Source: CANNDT01 sp945876205
GTDB lineage: Bacteria > Acidobacteriota > Vicinamibacteria > Vicinamibacterales > UBA2999
Length of the DNA: 56,593 nucleotides
Direction: 5' to 3'
NCBI GenBank assembly: GCA_947503365.1
Contig: CANNDT010000019.1
Span: 1 to 56,593 of the forward strand
Of the stretch, positions 47,130 through 55,805 are shown piece after piece (within the stretch, counting starts at the first letter, position 1; the number at the start of each line of letters is the position of its first letter). The notes beneath the pieces were generated by a model. It was not told where the DNA came from, did no database searches, and saw only the letters and a program-made list of their open reading frames with translations. The translations under genes were made by a program, and so were the position numbers.

Positions 47130-47578
47130 TGACGCTGGTCTATGTGCTGCTGGGGACTGCGTTTGGATTCGTATTGAGCCGGAGCGGGGCCGCCGATTAC
47201 GACTACATCCAGGGCATGTTCCTCTTCACGCAGTTTCAGCTCTACGGAATCATCGGCACCGGCGTCGTGCTCACGGCGCCGGGCCTCTGGCTGATCAAGC
47301 GGCATGGCCGGACGGCGCAAGGCGCGCCGATCGAGATTGAACTGAAGCCCAGGAATCGCGGCAACATCGCCGGCGGTGTGTTATTCGGGATCGGCTGGTC
47401 GATCGCCGGGATGTGCCCGGGGCCGATCTTCGTCAACATCGGTGAAGGCAAGGTCTACGCCCTCGCGGCGCTTGCCGGCGCGCTGGTCGGCGCCGGGCTC
47501 TTTGGCGCGATCTACTCGCGGCTCGAAGGCATCTTCAGCCTGCCACCGCTCAGGCTCGGCGAGAAGCGCGCGTCCTGA
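47129..47578 (+). CDS. YeeE/YedE-like (DUF6691 type) membrane protein, second half
   Basis: A 149-residue membrane protein with about four helices and GIGWSIAGMCPGPIFVNIGEG, the second YeeE Cys motif. The start codon shares a base with the stop of the first half (TGATG). Together the two should form a sulfur-compound uptake channel. A repeat hairpin follows 26 bases after the stop. Confidence 0.9.
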   Translation: MTLVYVLLGTAFGFVLSRSGAADYDYIQGMFLFTQFQLYGIIGTGVVLTAPGLWLIKRHGRTAQGAPIEIELKPRNRGNIAGGVLFGIGWSIAGMCPGPIFVNIGEGKVYALAALAGALVGAGLFGAIYSRLEGIFSLPPLRLGEKRAS

Positions 47579-47604
47579 CCTAAAGCTTCTCTCACTTCTA
47601 CGTA

Positions 47605-47669
47605 GCCACAGAGGCACAGAGACACGGAGTATTTTTTGGGTCTTCTCCGTGACTCCGTGTCTCCGTGGC
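47605..47669. repeat. CACAGAG tandem-repeat hairpin between convergent sulfur genes
   Basis: The left arm 47605-47629 holds three eight-base units of NCACAGAG/NCACGGAG type. The right arm 47645-47669 is its reverse complement at about 21 of 25 positions. A T-rich loop separates them. It lies between the convergent second-YeeE and DUF1634 genes and could terminate both. Confidence 0.85.
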
Positions 47670-47703
47670 CACGTCATCGTGGAAAGCGCTTTTGGAAGAA
47701 GTT

Positions 47704-48006
47704 TTAGAAGAAGAATGCGGCGGCAACGCTGCCGCCAAGCGCCCCCAGCACCACCAGCGTCAGCCCGACAAACAGCCAGTCGCGCTCCCGGGCATACTCG
47801 ACGACCGAGACGACGACGCGCCCCGCGGGTGTCGCGATCAGGACGAGGAGTCCCGCTTCTGCCAGGAGCCGCGCGGCCTCAGCCTGGTAGCCGGCCAGTG
47901 CCATGACGAGCCCCACCGCGAGACAGGTCGAGCTCAGGACCGTCCCCCATCGGAGCACGCCTCCAATCATCTGCTCCAGGCCGGCGGGTGCAGATTTGGC
48001 GCTCAT
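47704..48006 (-). CDS. DUF1634 membrane protein
   Basis: A 100-residue protein with three hydrophobic helices and the typical DUF1634 pieces LRWGTVLSSTCLAVGL, GLLVLIATPAGRVVVSV and ERDWLFVGLTLVVL. The family is regularly encoded beside TauE/SafE permeases, as here, where its start overlaps the permease stop by four bases. The role is unknown; it may be a small partner of the exporter. Confidence 0.9.
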   Translation of the reverse strand: MSAKSAPAGLEQMIGGVLRWGTVLSSTCLAVGLVMALAGYQAEAARLLAEAGLLVLIATPAGRVVVSVVEYARERDWLFVGLTLVVLGALGGSVAAAFFF

Positions 48007-48836
48007 CTCAGGCTCCTCGTGATCATCAGCACGGCCACCACGGCAAGCACCGCGGCCATCAGCAGCTTCAGCCATTTCACCGAGGCGTGCCGCGTGACCT
48101 TCATGCCGGCCCACGAGCCGAGCTGCACGCCGAGCACGGCCGGAGCCGCCACCAGCGCCTGCAGATCGCCGTGGCCGTAGTAGATGATCGCGCCTCCAGT
48201 CGCCGTGACGCCAATCATCAGCGCGCTGGTCGCCGCCGCCGCGCGCATCGGCATGCCGCACCACGCGTTCAGGATCGGCACCTTGATCACGCCGCCGCCG
48301 ATGCCAAGCAGCGATGACACGTTTCCGGCGACGAAGGACGCCGCCAGCGCCACCGGCATCCGCTTGATCCGATAGGTCACGACCCTGCCGCTCTCCTCAT
48401 CGTGGAAGCGGCCGCCGAACCGCCCGGGGTCTGCGCCGGGATCGGACAAGATATTGCGGCGGCGCAGGCGGGTCACCATCACGAGGGCGATGGCGATGGC
48501 GACGACGCCAAAGAGGCGCTCGAGCAGGGTCTCGCCGACGAACTGCGCGGTAATCCCTCCCAGGAGGCTCCCGGCCGTCGTCGCCACTTCGAGGACCATC
48601 CCGAGCCGCAGGTTGATCAACTGATGGCCGGCGCGGTGCAAGGTCACCGTGCACGAGGTGGCGATCACGGTGGCCAGGCTGATGGCGGCGGCGGACTTCA
48701 AGGGGAACCCGAGCGCGAGCGTGAGGAACGGTACGAGAAAGACGCCGCCGCCGATCCCGAGAGCGGTACCGAGGCCGCCGGCGATGGCGCCGGCGGCACC
48801 GATCATCAGCGCGAGCGCAACGGTCAGCGGGGGCAT
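48003..48836 (-). CDS. TauE/SafE family sulfite/organosulfonate exporter
   Basis: A 277-residue permease with about eight helices in two halves. Both halves carry the family motif: GLGTALGIGGGVFLVPFLTL near the start and SSLLGIGGGVIKVPIL in the second half. TauE/SafE proteins export sulfite or related anions. In this module it would remove sulfite made by the persulfide dioxygenase encoded five bases upstream. The ATG at 48836 is preferred to one 11 codons upstream that would overlap the dioxygenase gene. Confidence 0.92.
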   Translation of the reverse strand: MPPLTVALALMIGAAGAIAGGLGTALGIGGGVFLVPFLTLALGFPLKSAAAISLATVIATSCTVTLHRAGHQLINLRLGMVLEVATTAGSLLGGITAQFVGETLLERLFGVVAIAIALVMVTRLRRRNILSDPGADPGRFGGRFHDEESGRVVTYRIKRMPVALAASFVAGNVSSLLGIGGGVIKVPILNAWCGMPMRAAAATSALMIGVTATGGAIIYYGHGDLQALVAAPAVLGVQLGSWAGMKVTRHASVKWLKLLMAAVLAVVAVLMITRSLR

Positions 48837-48841
48837 GGCTG

Positions 48842-50230
48842 TTAGAGAGGCAATCCCGCGGCTTCCCACGCGGTAATCCCGCCCGCAATCTCACCCACGT
48901 TCGGAACCCCTGCGCGCTGCAGGAGGCTCGCCGCGATCGAGGAGCGGTAGCCGCCGGCGCAGTGCACCAGCACCGGACGCCCCGCTGGAATCTCGATCAG
49001 ACGTTCCTGGAGACGATTCAGCGGAATGTGCAGGCTCCCGGCGATGTGGTTCTTCTCGCGCTCGGGAGGGGTGCGCACGTCGATCACCACGGGTGGGGCC
49101 GACGAGGCGAGTCGCTCCGCCGCCAGCTCCGGACTCAGCCGCTCGGTCGAGCGGATCAGGTCCGGTCGCGCGTCGGCGCTGGCGAGGCCGCCGTCGAGAA
49201 CGCCTGCTACCTGATCGAAGCCGATGCGCCCGAGCCGCATCGCCGACTCCCGTTCGGCGCCGGGCTCGGCGACGACCACGATCGCCGTGTCGCGGCGAAG
49301 CACGGTGCCCGCCCACGTGGCGTATTCACCGCCGAGGCCGATGTTGATACTGCCGGCCAGGTGCGCCGCGGCGAACTGCTCGGGGTCTCGCGTGTCGAGC
49401 ACCTGCGCCCCCATCTTCTGCGCCTCGAGCAACTGCTCCAGCGTGAGCGGCTGAAGCTCGCGCGCCAGCGCCTCATCGAGCGTCGGCCGTTCCTTGGTGT
49501 TCATGACGGCGTCGTAGGTGAAATACGCCGGCGCGTCCGGCTGGTCGGTGGTCACCAGCTCGACGAACTTCGCCTTGCTCATGGGCTGCAGCGCGTAATT
49601 CACCAGCCGCTGCTCGCCCATGGTCGAGACCCGCTCCTGCGAGATGGCCTTGCCACAGAGCGAACCGGCGCCATGCGCGGGATACACCAGCGTCGCATCC
49701 GGCAGCGGCAGCAGCTTGTCGTGCAGCGAGTCGTAGAGCAAAGCACCCAGATCGGCCGCTTTCCAGCCGAGCGCCACCCGCAGATCCGGACGGCCGACGT
49801 CGCCGATGAACAGCGTGTCGCCCGTGAGCACGCCGTACGGCGTGGTGTCGCTGACGGCCAGATCGTAGACGAGGATCGAAATTCCCTCGGGTGTGTGTCC
49901 CGGTGTTTCCAGCGCCTTGAGGCGGACGCTCCCGAACTCCACGACGTCGTCGGTGGAGAGCGGCGTGAAAGCATATTCGGCGGTGGCGGCGCGTCCCAGG
50001 TAGATCGTGGCGCCCGTGCGGTTGCGAAGCTCGAGGTGCCCGGCGATGAAGTCGGCGTGAAGGTGGGTCAGGAAGACGTGCTGAATGCGCAGGCCGTGCT
50101 CGGCGGCGTATTCGATGTATTGCCCGACGTCGCGCTGCGGATCGACGACAGCGGCGACGCCGGTGCCCTCATCGCCCACGACATAGGACGCGTGGGCGAG
50201 GCATTTCAGGTAGAACGACTGGAATAGCAC
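48842..50230 (-). CDS. Persulfide dioxygenase-type MBL protein fused to two rhodanese domains
   Basis: A 462-residue protein. Residues about 1-235 are an ETHE1-like metallo-beta-lactamase domain with THLHADFIAGH, TPGHTPEG and TGDTLFIGDVGR; the HxHxD is followed by Phe where two-metal relatives have His, which suits a one-iron dioxygenase. Two rhodanese domains follow. The first has no Cys in its loop (VVVAEPGAERESA) and is probably inactive; the second has VLVHCAGGYRSS with the active Cys. The enzyme should oxidise persulfide to sulfite and exchange sulfane sulfur. The start is a GTG at 50230, matching the family start LFQSFYLKCLAH, 13 bases after the aminotransferase stop. Confidence 0.92.
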   Translation of the reverse strand: MLFQSFYLKCLAHASYVVGDEGTGVAAVVDPQRDVGQYIEYAAEHGLRIQHVFLTHLHADFIAGHLELRNRTGATIYLGRAATAEYAFTPLSTDDVVEFGSVRLKALETPGHTPEGISILVYDLAVSDTTPYGVLTGDTLFIGDVGRPDLRVALGWKAADLGALLYDSLHDKLLPLPDATLVYPAHGAGSLCGKAISQERVSTMGEQRLVNYALQPMSKAKFVELVTTDQPDAPAYFTYDAVMNTKERPTLDEALARELQPLTLEQLLEAQKMGAQVLDTRDPEQFAAAHLAGSINIGLGGEYATWAGTVLRRDTAIVVVAEPGAERESAMRLGRIGFDQVAGVLDGGLASADARPDLIRSTERLSPELAAERLASSAPPVVIDVRTPPEREKNHIAGSLHIPLNRLQERLIEIPAGRPVLVHCAGGYRSSIAASLLQRAGVPNVGEIAGGITAWEAAGLPL

Positions 50231-50243
50231 CTGCCGAACAGTA

Positions 50244-51392
50244 TCAGCCCGCGGCGGCGGCTGCGGCAACGCCCGCACCGGGCGGACACGCGTGACCGGC
50301 ATCGCGCAGCACATGCTCGAGCGCGCCGAGGAAGATCAGGATGGACGAAGGCGACGAGCTCGCGCCCATCAGGCCCACTCGCCAGATCTTGCCAGCCAGT
50401 GGTCCGAGTCCGGCCCCGATCTCGATCGAATACTTCGTCAGCAAGGCACGGCGCACGGCCGCTTCGTCGACGCCTGGCGGCACCTTCACGGCGTTGAGCG
50501 TCCAGAGCCGCTCGGATTCGGGCGGCAGGAGCGAGAGGCCCATCGCCTCCAGCCCTTTTGCCAGCGTCAGGTGATTGCGGCGATGCCGCTCCCATCGCGC
50601 CTCGAGTCCCTCTTCCTCGATCATCGTCAGCGCCTCGTGCAGCGCGTAGATCATCGTGGACGAGAGCGTGTGGTGATACTTGCGCTGCAGCCAGTAGGCT
50701 TCGAGCAGATCCAGATCGAGGTAGAAGCTGCGGCAGGGCTCTTTCTTCGCCCGTGCGCGTGCGCTCCACAGCACCGGCGACATCCCTGACGGCGCACCGA
50801 CGCACTTCTGCGTGCAACTGTAGACGGCGTCCAGCCCCCATCCGTCGGCATCGAGCGGATGTCCGCCCAGCGACGTGACGGCATCAACGAGCATCAGCGC
50901 GCCATGCTCGCGGGCGGCGGTGGCGATGTCTTCGATTGGATTGAGCACCCCGGTGGACGTTTCCGCATGAACAGCGGCCACGATCTCGATGCCCTTCGTG
51001 CCGGAGCTTCGCAGCGCCGACTTGACGGCGGCGGGGTCGATCGCCCGTCCCCATTCGGCGCTGACATGCGTGATCGTGGCGCCGTAGCGGCGGCAGATGT
51101 CGGCGAGCCGATCGCCGAAGTATCCGGTCGTGACAACGAGCACGCGCGTGCCGTCGGATACGAGGTTGGCGATCATCGCCTCCATGCCGGAGGTGCCGGT
51201 GCCCGACATCGCAATCGTCAGGGCGTCGTCTGGCGCCTGGAACAGCCGCGCGAGCCGCGCCCGCACGTCGTCCATCATCGTCATGAGATCGGGATCGAGG
51301 TGACTGAGGACCGGGGAGGCCATCGCGCGCATCACGCGCGGGGCAATCATGCTCGGGCCAGGGCCGAGCAGCAGACGTTCAGGAATATGCAT
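50244..51392 (-). CDS. Class V aminotransferase (alanine-glyoxylate / serine-pyruvate type)
   Basis: A 382-residue PLP enzyme. It begins with the family signature LLLGPGPS, contains MSGTGTSGMEAM for phosphate binding and DAVTSLGG, and places the PLP-binding Lys in YSCTQKCVGAPSGMSP. The late RVGLMG is also typical. Such enzymes transfer amino groups from alanine or serine to glyoxylate or pyruvate. The Ala-rich C-terminal tail is unusual but short. Its start shares a base with the Ku stop (TAATG), so the two genes are co-transcribed despite no obvious functional link. Confidence 0.92.
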   Translation of the reverse strand: MHIPERLLLGPGPSMIAPRVMRAMASPVLSHLDPDLMTMMDDVRARLARLFQAPDDALTIAMSGTGTSGMEAMIANLVSDGTRVLVVTTGYFGDRLADICRRYGATITHVSAEWGRAIDPAAVKSALRSSGTKGIEIVAAVHAETSTGVLNPIEDIATAAREHGALMLVDAVTSLGGHPLDADGWGLDAVYSCTQKCVGAPSGMSPVLWSARARAKKEPCRSFYLDLDLLEAYWLQRKYHHTLSSTMIYALHEALTMIEEEGLEARWERHRRNHLTLAKGLEAMGLSLLPPESERLWTLNAVKVPPGVDEAAVRRALLTKYSIEIGAGLGPLAGKIWRVGLMGASSSPSSILIFLGALEHVLRDAGHACPPGAGVAAAAAAG

Positions 51393-52261
51393 TAACGCGA
51401 CGCAACCTTTTTCAACCCTGAGGTTTTTGATTTTGACTTCGCCGCCTTGGCCAGCAGATCGGCCTTGGCAGGTTTCTTCTTCGTGGTGCTGACCGAGTCG
51501 AGACTGCGGCGCAGCGCTTCCATCAGGTCCACAACCTTGGCCGGCTCCTGGACGTCGGGCGCCACGATCTCCTCGCCCGCGATCTTGGCGTCGATGATCT
51601 TGCGCAGGCCTTCGGTGTACTCGTCCTTGTAGTCCTTGAGGTTCAGCTCGGCGTCGAAGGTGGCAATCACCTGCTTGGCGAGCTTCATCTCTTCGGGCTT
51701 GACCTTGGTCGGCAGCGAGTTGAGCTCCTCGATCTGATCGATCGCGCGGATCTCGGCGTCGTGATGCAGCGTGTACATCACGAGTCCCTTCTTCTGGGGG
51801 CGGATCGCCACCAGATACTCGCGCCCGTACATCGCGACCTTGCCGATGCCCGCCTTCCCCGCCATGCCGTCGCGCATCACCGCGAACGCCTCGGCCGCCA
51901 TCGGACCGTCGGGCGCCAGGTAGTAGGCGCGGTCGACGTAGATCGGGTCGATCTCGCTGTCGTCGGCGAACTGCACCAGGTTGATGACGCGCGTCGACTC
52001 GACGCGCACCTTCTGGATGTCGTCCTCGGTGACCACCACCCAGCGGCCCTTCTCGAATTCGTATCCCTTCACGAGCTCAGAGGTGGTGACCTCGCGCTCG
52101 CAGTGCGGGCACCACTTCTTCTGCTGGATTTTCGTCTGGCACTCCGCGTGGAGCTGGTTGAAGGAGAGCGTGGCCGCCGATTCAGTCGCCGGGAACACCT
52201 TGACGGGGATGTTCACGAGGCTGACCTTGAGAAAGCCTTTCCATGTCGGTCTGGGCGCCAT
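51392..52261 (-). CDS. ku: DNA-repair protein Ku
   Basis: A 289-residue bacterial Ku that binds DNA ends in non-homologous end joining. The core starts with WKGFLKVSLVNIPVKVFPA and includes the zinc-like CPHCEREV, KGYEFEKGRWVVVTEDD, FADDSEIDPIYVDRAYYL and YGREYLVAIRPQKKGLVMYTL, in the normal order. The C-terminal 40 residues are Lys-rich (KKKPAKADLLAKAAK) and probably bind DNA or ligase. The usual partner, LigD, is not in the window. Confidence 0.95.
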   Translation of the reverse strand: MAPRPTWKGFLKVSLVNIPVKVFPATESAATLSFNQLHAECQTKIQQKKWCPHCEREVTTSELVKGYEFEKGRWVVVTEDDIQKVRVESTRVINLVQFADDSEIDPIYVDRAYYLAPDGPMAAEAFAVMRDGMAGKAGIGKVAMYGREYLVAIRPQKKGLVMYTLHHDAEIRAIDQIEELNSLPTKVKPEEMKLAKQVIATFDAELNLKDYKDEYTEGLRKIIDAKIAGEEIVAPDVQEPAKVVDLMEALRRSLDSVSTTKKKPAKADLLAKAAKSKSKTSGLKKVASR

Positions 52262-52310
52262 ACAAACGAACTGTATCGGTTTCTGGGGCCAGATTCCTGA
52301 GGCCTGACGC

Positions 52311-52877
52311 CTACACCGCGTCCGCGTCGTCGCGGCTGCCGAGGTCGAGCCCGGCCCCGCCGATGTGGATGTCCTGGGCTTTTATCTTCTCCCTCAACAA
52401 CTTACGGGCCTGGCCGTAGAGCGGGCCCGGCACCTGGAGCCGGCGGGCGATGTTCCAGGAATGCGAGATGAGGAGCAGCGTCACGCGTCCCTCTTCTTCC
52501 TTCCACGAGACGGCTGAAATCTGTCCCCACTTCATGAAGGCGGTGTCTGACCAGACGCCGTCACCGTAGAAGCCGCGCGAGATCCTGGTACTGAGCGGAA
52601 ACGCGTAGCCGTAGTAGACAAACATCATCGCCTCGCCAAAGAGCTGCGGCAGCGGGCGGTGCTGGTAGAACAACTTGAACGCCAGCAGCAAGCCGAGCAT
52701 CACGCCCAGCGCCAGCGTGAAGCCGTAATACGGCGGCTTGGCCGCCTCCCACACGAGCAGCGCCGACCGCTTGCGAAGCCGGAAGCGCACGAGCTCGGCG
52801 AGGACCTTGATGTTCGCCAGCAGGAATCCCACACCAAACAGGAAGAGGACCTGTGGGAGAAATTCCTGCGGAGACAT
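52311..52877 (-). CDS. Membrane protein of unknown function with PH-like C-terminal part
   Basis: A 188-residue protein. Hydrophobic segments at about 6-26, 50-66 and 80-95 are followed by a soluble half with a Gly-Asp-Gly-x-W turn and beta-strand-like pattern (ISAVSWKEEEGRVTLLLIS) resembling the bacterial PH domains attached to membrane helices. No family is certain. It lies eight bases after the thymidine kinase gene, suggesting one transcript. Confidence 0.65.
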   Translation of the reverse strand: MSPQEFLPQVLFLFGVGFLLANIKVLAELVRFRLRKRSALLVWEAAKPPYYGFTLALGVMLGLLLAFKLFYQHRPLPQLFGEAMMFVYYGYAFPLSTRISRGFYGDGVWSDTAFMKWGQISAVSWKEEEGRVTLLLISHSWNIARRLQVPGPLYGQARKLLREKIKAQDIHIGGAGLDLGSRDDADAV

Positions 52878-52885
52878 CGGTCGTG

Positions 52886-53506
52886 CTACCGCCGTTTGGC
52901 GGCGATGTGGGAATTGGGAGTGGGCGTGTTGGGAGTTTCGGACAGGTGCGGATCGAAGCAGCGCCGGCAGCGCGCCTCGTAGGTACCTTCCGCACCAACC
53001 AGCACCCGATCGTCAACGGCGACAAGCCGCTGCGTGTGATTGGCCGGGTTGCCGCACACCATGCAGATCGCCAGCGTCTTGGTGATGTATTCGGCAATCG
53101 CCAGCAACTGCGGCATCGGCTCGAACGGCTTGGCGAGGTAATCCTTGTCCAGGCCGGCGACGATGACGCGCTTGCCCTGGTCGGCGAGCTCGTTGCACAC
53201 CGCCGGCAGCTCCGCGTCGAAGAACTGCCCCTCGTCGATGCCGACGACCTCGGTGTTTTTCTCGACGCGCTCCAGCAGTTCACGAGACGTCTTCACCGGC
53301 ACCGACTCGATGCGCATCTCGCTGTGCGACACGATGTGGGCGGTGGAATAGCGGACGTCGACCTGCGGCTTGAAGATCTGGACTTTCTGGCGGGCGATCT
53401 GGGCGCGGCGCAGGCGGCGGATCAGCTCCTCGCTCTTGCCGCTGAACATGCTGCCGACGATGACTTCGATCCAGCCCTGATTGTTAGGGTGACGAACGAC
53501 GTCCAT
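52886..53506 (-). CDS. tdk: Thymidine kinase
   Basis: A 206-residue class II thymidine kinase that phosphorylates thymidine with ATP for DNA precursor salvage. The P-loop is VGSMFSGKSEELIRRLRR. The catalytic Glu lies in GIDEGQFF, and the lasso region follows. Zinc-binding Cys pairs are CMVCGNPA and CRRCF. The product is about normal length with a short C-terminal tail. The gene is 12 bases after efp. Confidence 0.95.
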   Translation of the reverse strand: MDVVRHPNNQGWIEVIVGSMFSGKSEELIRRLRRAQIARQKVQIFKPQVDVRYSTAHIVSHSEMRIESVPVKTSRELLERVEKNTEVVGIDEGQFFDAELPAVCNELADQGKRVIVAGLDKDYLAKPFEPMPQLLAIAEYITKTLAICMVCGNPANHTQRLVAVDDRVLVGAEGTYEARCRRCFDPHLSETPNTPTPNSHIAAKRR

Positions 53507-53518
53507 TGTTTGCCCCAG

Positions 53519-54082
53519 CTACGCTCGCGAAAGGTATTCCCCGGTTTCCGTGTTGATCTTGATCGTGTCACCCGGGTTCACGAACGGGGGCACCGACACG
53601 ACCAGGCCCGTCTCGAGCGTCGCCGGCTTGACCTGGTTGCTGGCGGTGGCGCCCTTGATCCCGGGGGCCGTATCGACCACCTTCAGGTCCACCTGCGGCG
53701 GCAGCTCGATGCCCACCGGCTCCTCGCCGTAGAACTCGACCTGGATCATCATTTCCGGCTTCATGTAGTTGACCGAGTCGCCGAGCGCTTCACGCGTGAT
53801 GTGCGTCTGCTCGAACGAGGTCGTGTCCATGAAGTAGAAGTCGTCGCCGTCCTGGTAGAGATACTGCATCTCGCGCTCTTCGAGCGACGCGCGATCGAGC
53901 GTGTCGTCCGACCGCAGCTTCTGGTCGGACATCGCCCCGTTGCGGATGTTGCGCAGCTTCACGCGGACGAATCCGCGGAGGTTGCCCGGGGTGACGTGGC
54001 TCACTTCGAGGACGCGGAACAGGTCCTGCTCCACCTTGATGAGCATGCCCTTCTTGAGTCGTGGCGCTTGTATGGAAGCCAT
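53519..54082 (-). CDS. efp: Translation elongation factor P
   Basis: A 187-residue EF-P with three beta-barrel domains; it relieves ribosome stalling at polyproline. The N-terminal RLKKGMLIKVEQDLFRVLEVSHVTPGNLRGFVRVKLRNI is clear, and the C-terminal signature INTETGEYLSRA ends the protein. The residue normally modified (Lys34 or Arg in many bacteria) is Asn34 here, in PGNLRG; an Arg follows at 36. Modification by EpmA/EarP-type enzymes at this site is therefore not expected. The tdk gene follows closely. Confidence 0.95.
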   Translation of the reverse strand: MASIQAPRLKKGMLIKVEQDLFRVLEVSHVTPGNLRGFVRVKLRNIRNGAMSDQKLRSDDTLDRASLEEREMQYLYQDGDDFYFMDTTSFEQTHITREALGDSVNYMKPEMMIQVEFYGEEPVGIELPPQVDLKVVDTAPGIKGATASNQVKPATLETGLVVSVPPFVNPGDTIKINTETGEYLSRA

Positions 54083-54154
54083 GTTTTACTGAGTAGATCC
54101 TGTCGATCCTAGCATACGGCCCGCGCCGCTGTGCTAGCATCATTTGACGCACGA

Positions 54155-54553
54155 ATGGCCTTCACCCGCTGGGATCCGATTCGCGACTTGCTAGCCATCC
54201 AGCAGAGGCTCGATCGGTTTGCGCCGGGGCCTGCCGGATGGGTGCCGCCGGTCGACCTGCACGAGACCCCCGAGCACTACATCATCGTGGCTGAACTGCC
54301 CGGTCTCAAGCGCGAGCAGTTGCAGATCGAGATGGTGGATGGACGCCTCACGCTTTCGGGCGTGCGGTCCGAGCGCGAGCCCGGCTGCGAGCAGTATCAC
54401 CGCGTCGAACGCGGCCACGGCTCCTTCAGCCGCACCTTTCAAATGGCGCTCCCGGTGGATGTCGAGCGCATCACCGCCGAGCTTCAGGACGGCGTGTTGA
54501 CGGTGACCTGTCCCAAGACGGACGAACCGTCGCGCCGCATTGCGATCTCGTAA
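54155..54553 (+). CDS. Small heat-shock protein (Hsp20/alpha-crystallin)
   Basis: A 132-residue chaperone that holds unfolding proteins. Its alpha-crystallin domain (about 32-125) contains PVDLHETPEHYIIVAELPGLKREQLQIEM, GSFSRTFQMALPVDVERITAELQDGVLTV and TCPK. It has the short N-terminus (MAFTRWDPIRDLLAIQQRLDR) typical of bacterial members. The ATG at 54155 is chosen over a frame start eight codons upstream because the family start is at this Met. The HtrA-type protease gene begins two bases after its stop, giving a chaperone-protease pair. Confidence 0.93.
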   Translation: MAFTRWDPIRDLLAIQQRLDRFAPGPAGWVPPVDLHETPEHYIIVAELPGLKREQLQIEMVDGRLTLSGVRSEREPGCEQYHRVERGHGSFSRTFQMALPVDVERITAELQDGVLTVTCPKTDEPSRRIAIS

Positions 54554-54555
54554 GA

Positions 54556-55746
54556 ATGCGCACTCGACGACGGGTCGTCCTGTCGCTGCTCCTTCTTCTC
54601 TGCGGTTTCGCGTCCGGCCTGGTCATCACCGGACGGATGCGCAACACGAGCGACGCCGTTGCGCAGGCTCCGGCCTCACCGGCCGCGGCGATCGCGCCCG
54701 TCGTCCCGGGTCGCGCCGCCACCGCCCCGGCATTCCCTGATTTCACCCAGGTCGCCGAGCGCACGGTGCCCGCCGTCGCCAACATCTCTTCCACGCAGGT
54801 CGTCCGCCGGCCGAACTCACCGTACTCGAATGACCCGTTCTTCCAGTTCTTCGGCGGTCAAGACGATGTGTTCGGGTCGAGGCGAGGCGTGCAGAGCAGC
54901 CTCGGCTCGGGCGTGATCATCAGCTCTGACGGCTACATCCTCACCAACAACCACGTCGTCGCCGGCGAGTCCGGGCGTATCTCGCTGCGCCAGCTCCCCG
55001 CGATTACCGTGTCGCTCGAGGACAAGCGCGAGATGAAGGCCGAGATCGTCGGCGTCGATCCCTCGACCGACCTCGCGCTGCTGAAGATCGCCGCGCGCGA
55101 CCTTCGCACGATGCCGTGGGGCGACTCGTCGAAGCTCAAGGTGGCCGAGTGGGTGCTGGCGATCGGCAACCCCTTTCAGTTGAATGAGACCGTGACGCTC
55201 GGCATCGTGTCAGCGCTCGGCCGCAAGAACGTCGGCATCTCCGACTACGAAGATTTCATCCAGACCGACGCCGCGATCAATCCTGGCAACTCGGGTGGCG
55301 CGCTGGTGAACACGCGCGGCGAACTGATTGGCATCAACACCGCCATCTTCAGCCAGAGCGGCGGCTACCAGGGAATCGGCTTCGCCGTGCCGAGCAACCT
55401 TGCGCGGCGCGTGGTTGACGAGCTGCAGAAATACGGCGAGGTGCGCCGCGGCTCGATCGGCTACGTGGAGATTGCGCCGCTGACCGCGGAGATGGCCGCG
55501 CAGCTTGGCGTCCAGTCGGGCGGCGGCCTGCTCGTCCAGGGGATGCGCCGCGACTCGTCTGCCTACCAGGCCGGCATCCGCCCCGGCGACGTCATCGTCT
55601 CGTTCAACGGCACCGCCGTGACCGACGGCGGCCAGCTCTCGCGAATGATCCAGGACACCAAGATCGCGAGCACGGCGGTCGTCGTCGTCATCCGCGATGC
55701 GCGCAGGATCGAACTGAAGATCCCCATCCAAAGCACGGCGCAATAG
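54556..55746 (+). CDS. HtrA/Deg-family serine protease
   Basis: A 396-residue exported protease. Residues 8-25 form an N-terminal membrane anchor or signal. The trypsin-like domain has the triad His133 (NNHVVAG), Asp172 (STDLALLK) and Ser246 (NPGNSGG). An insertion of about ten residues (RISLRQLPAI) lies between His133 and the next strand. A single PDZ domain (about 290-390) contains IRPGDVIVSFNG, as in DegS/HhoB-type proteins. It degrades misfolded envelope proteins. It is co-transcribed with hsp20. Confidence 0.94.
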   Translation: MRTRRRVVLSLLLLLCGFASGLVITGRMRNTSDAVAQAPASPAAAIAPVVPGRAATAPAFPDFTQVAERTVPAVANISSTQVVRRPNSPYSNDPFFQFFGGQDDVFGSRRGVQSSLGSGVIISSDGYILTNNHVVAGESGRISLRQLPAITVSLEDKREMKAEIVGVDPSTDLALLKIAARDLRTMPWGDSSKLKVAEWVLAIGNPFQLNETVTLGIVSALGRKNVGISDYEDFIQTDAAINPGNSGGALVNTRGELIGINTAIFSQSGGYQGIGFAVPSNLARRVVDELQKYGEVRRGSIGYVEIAPLTAEMAAQLGVQSGGGLLVQGMRRDSSAYQAGIRPGDVIVSFNGTAVTDGGQLSRMIQDTKIASTAVVVVIRDARRIELKIPIQSTAQ

Positions 55747-55753
55747 ACCAATC

Positions 55754-55798
55754 AGATCGTTCAGAACATTCGGTTCGTTCGAACCGTTCGGATCGTTC
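55754..55798. repeat. Nine-base GATCGTTC-type tandem repeat after the htrA-like gene
   Basis: Five imperfect nine-base units (consensus RGATCGTTC) run from 55754 to 55798, seven bases past the protease stop. Two units are reverse complementary in part, giving the local hairpin CGGTTC-GTTC-GAACCG (55771-55786). The element lies in the convergent gap between the protease gene and the broken toxin gene. Confidence 0.75.
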
Positions 55799-55805
55799 GG
55801 GGCGT

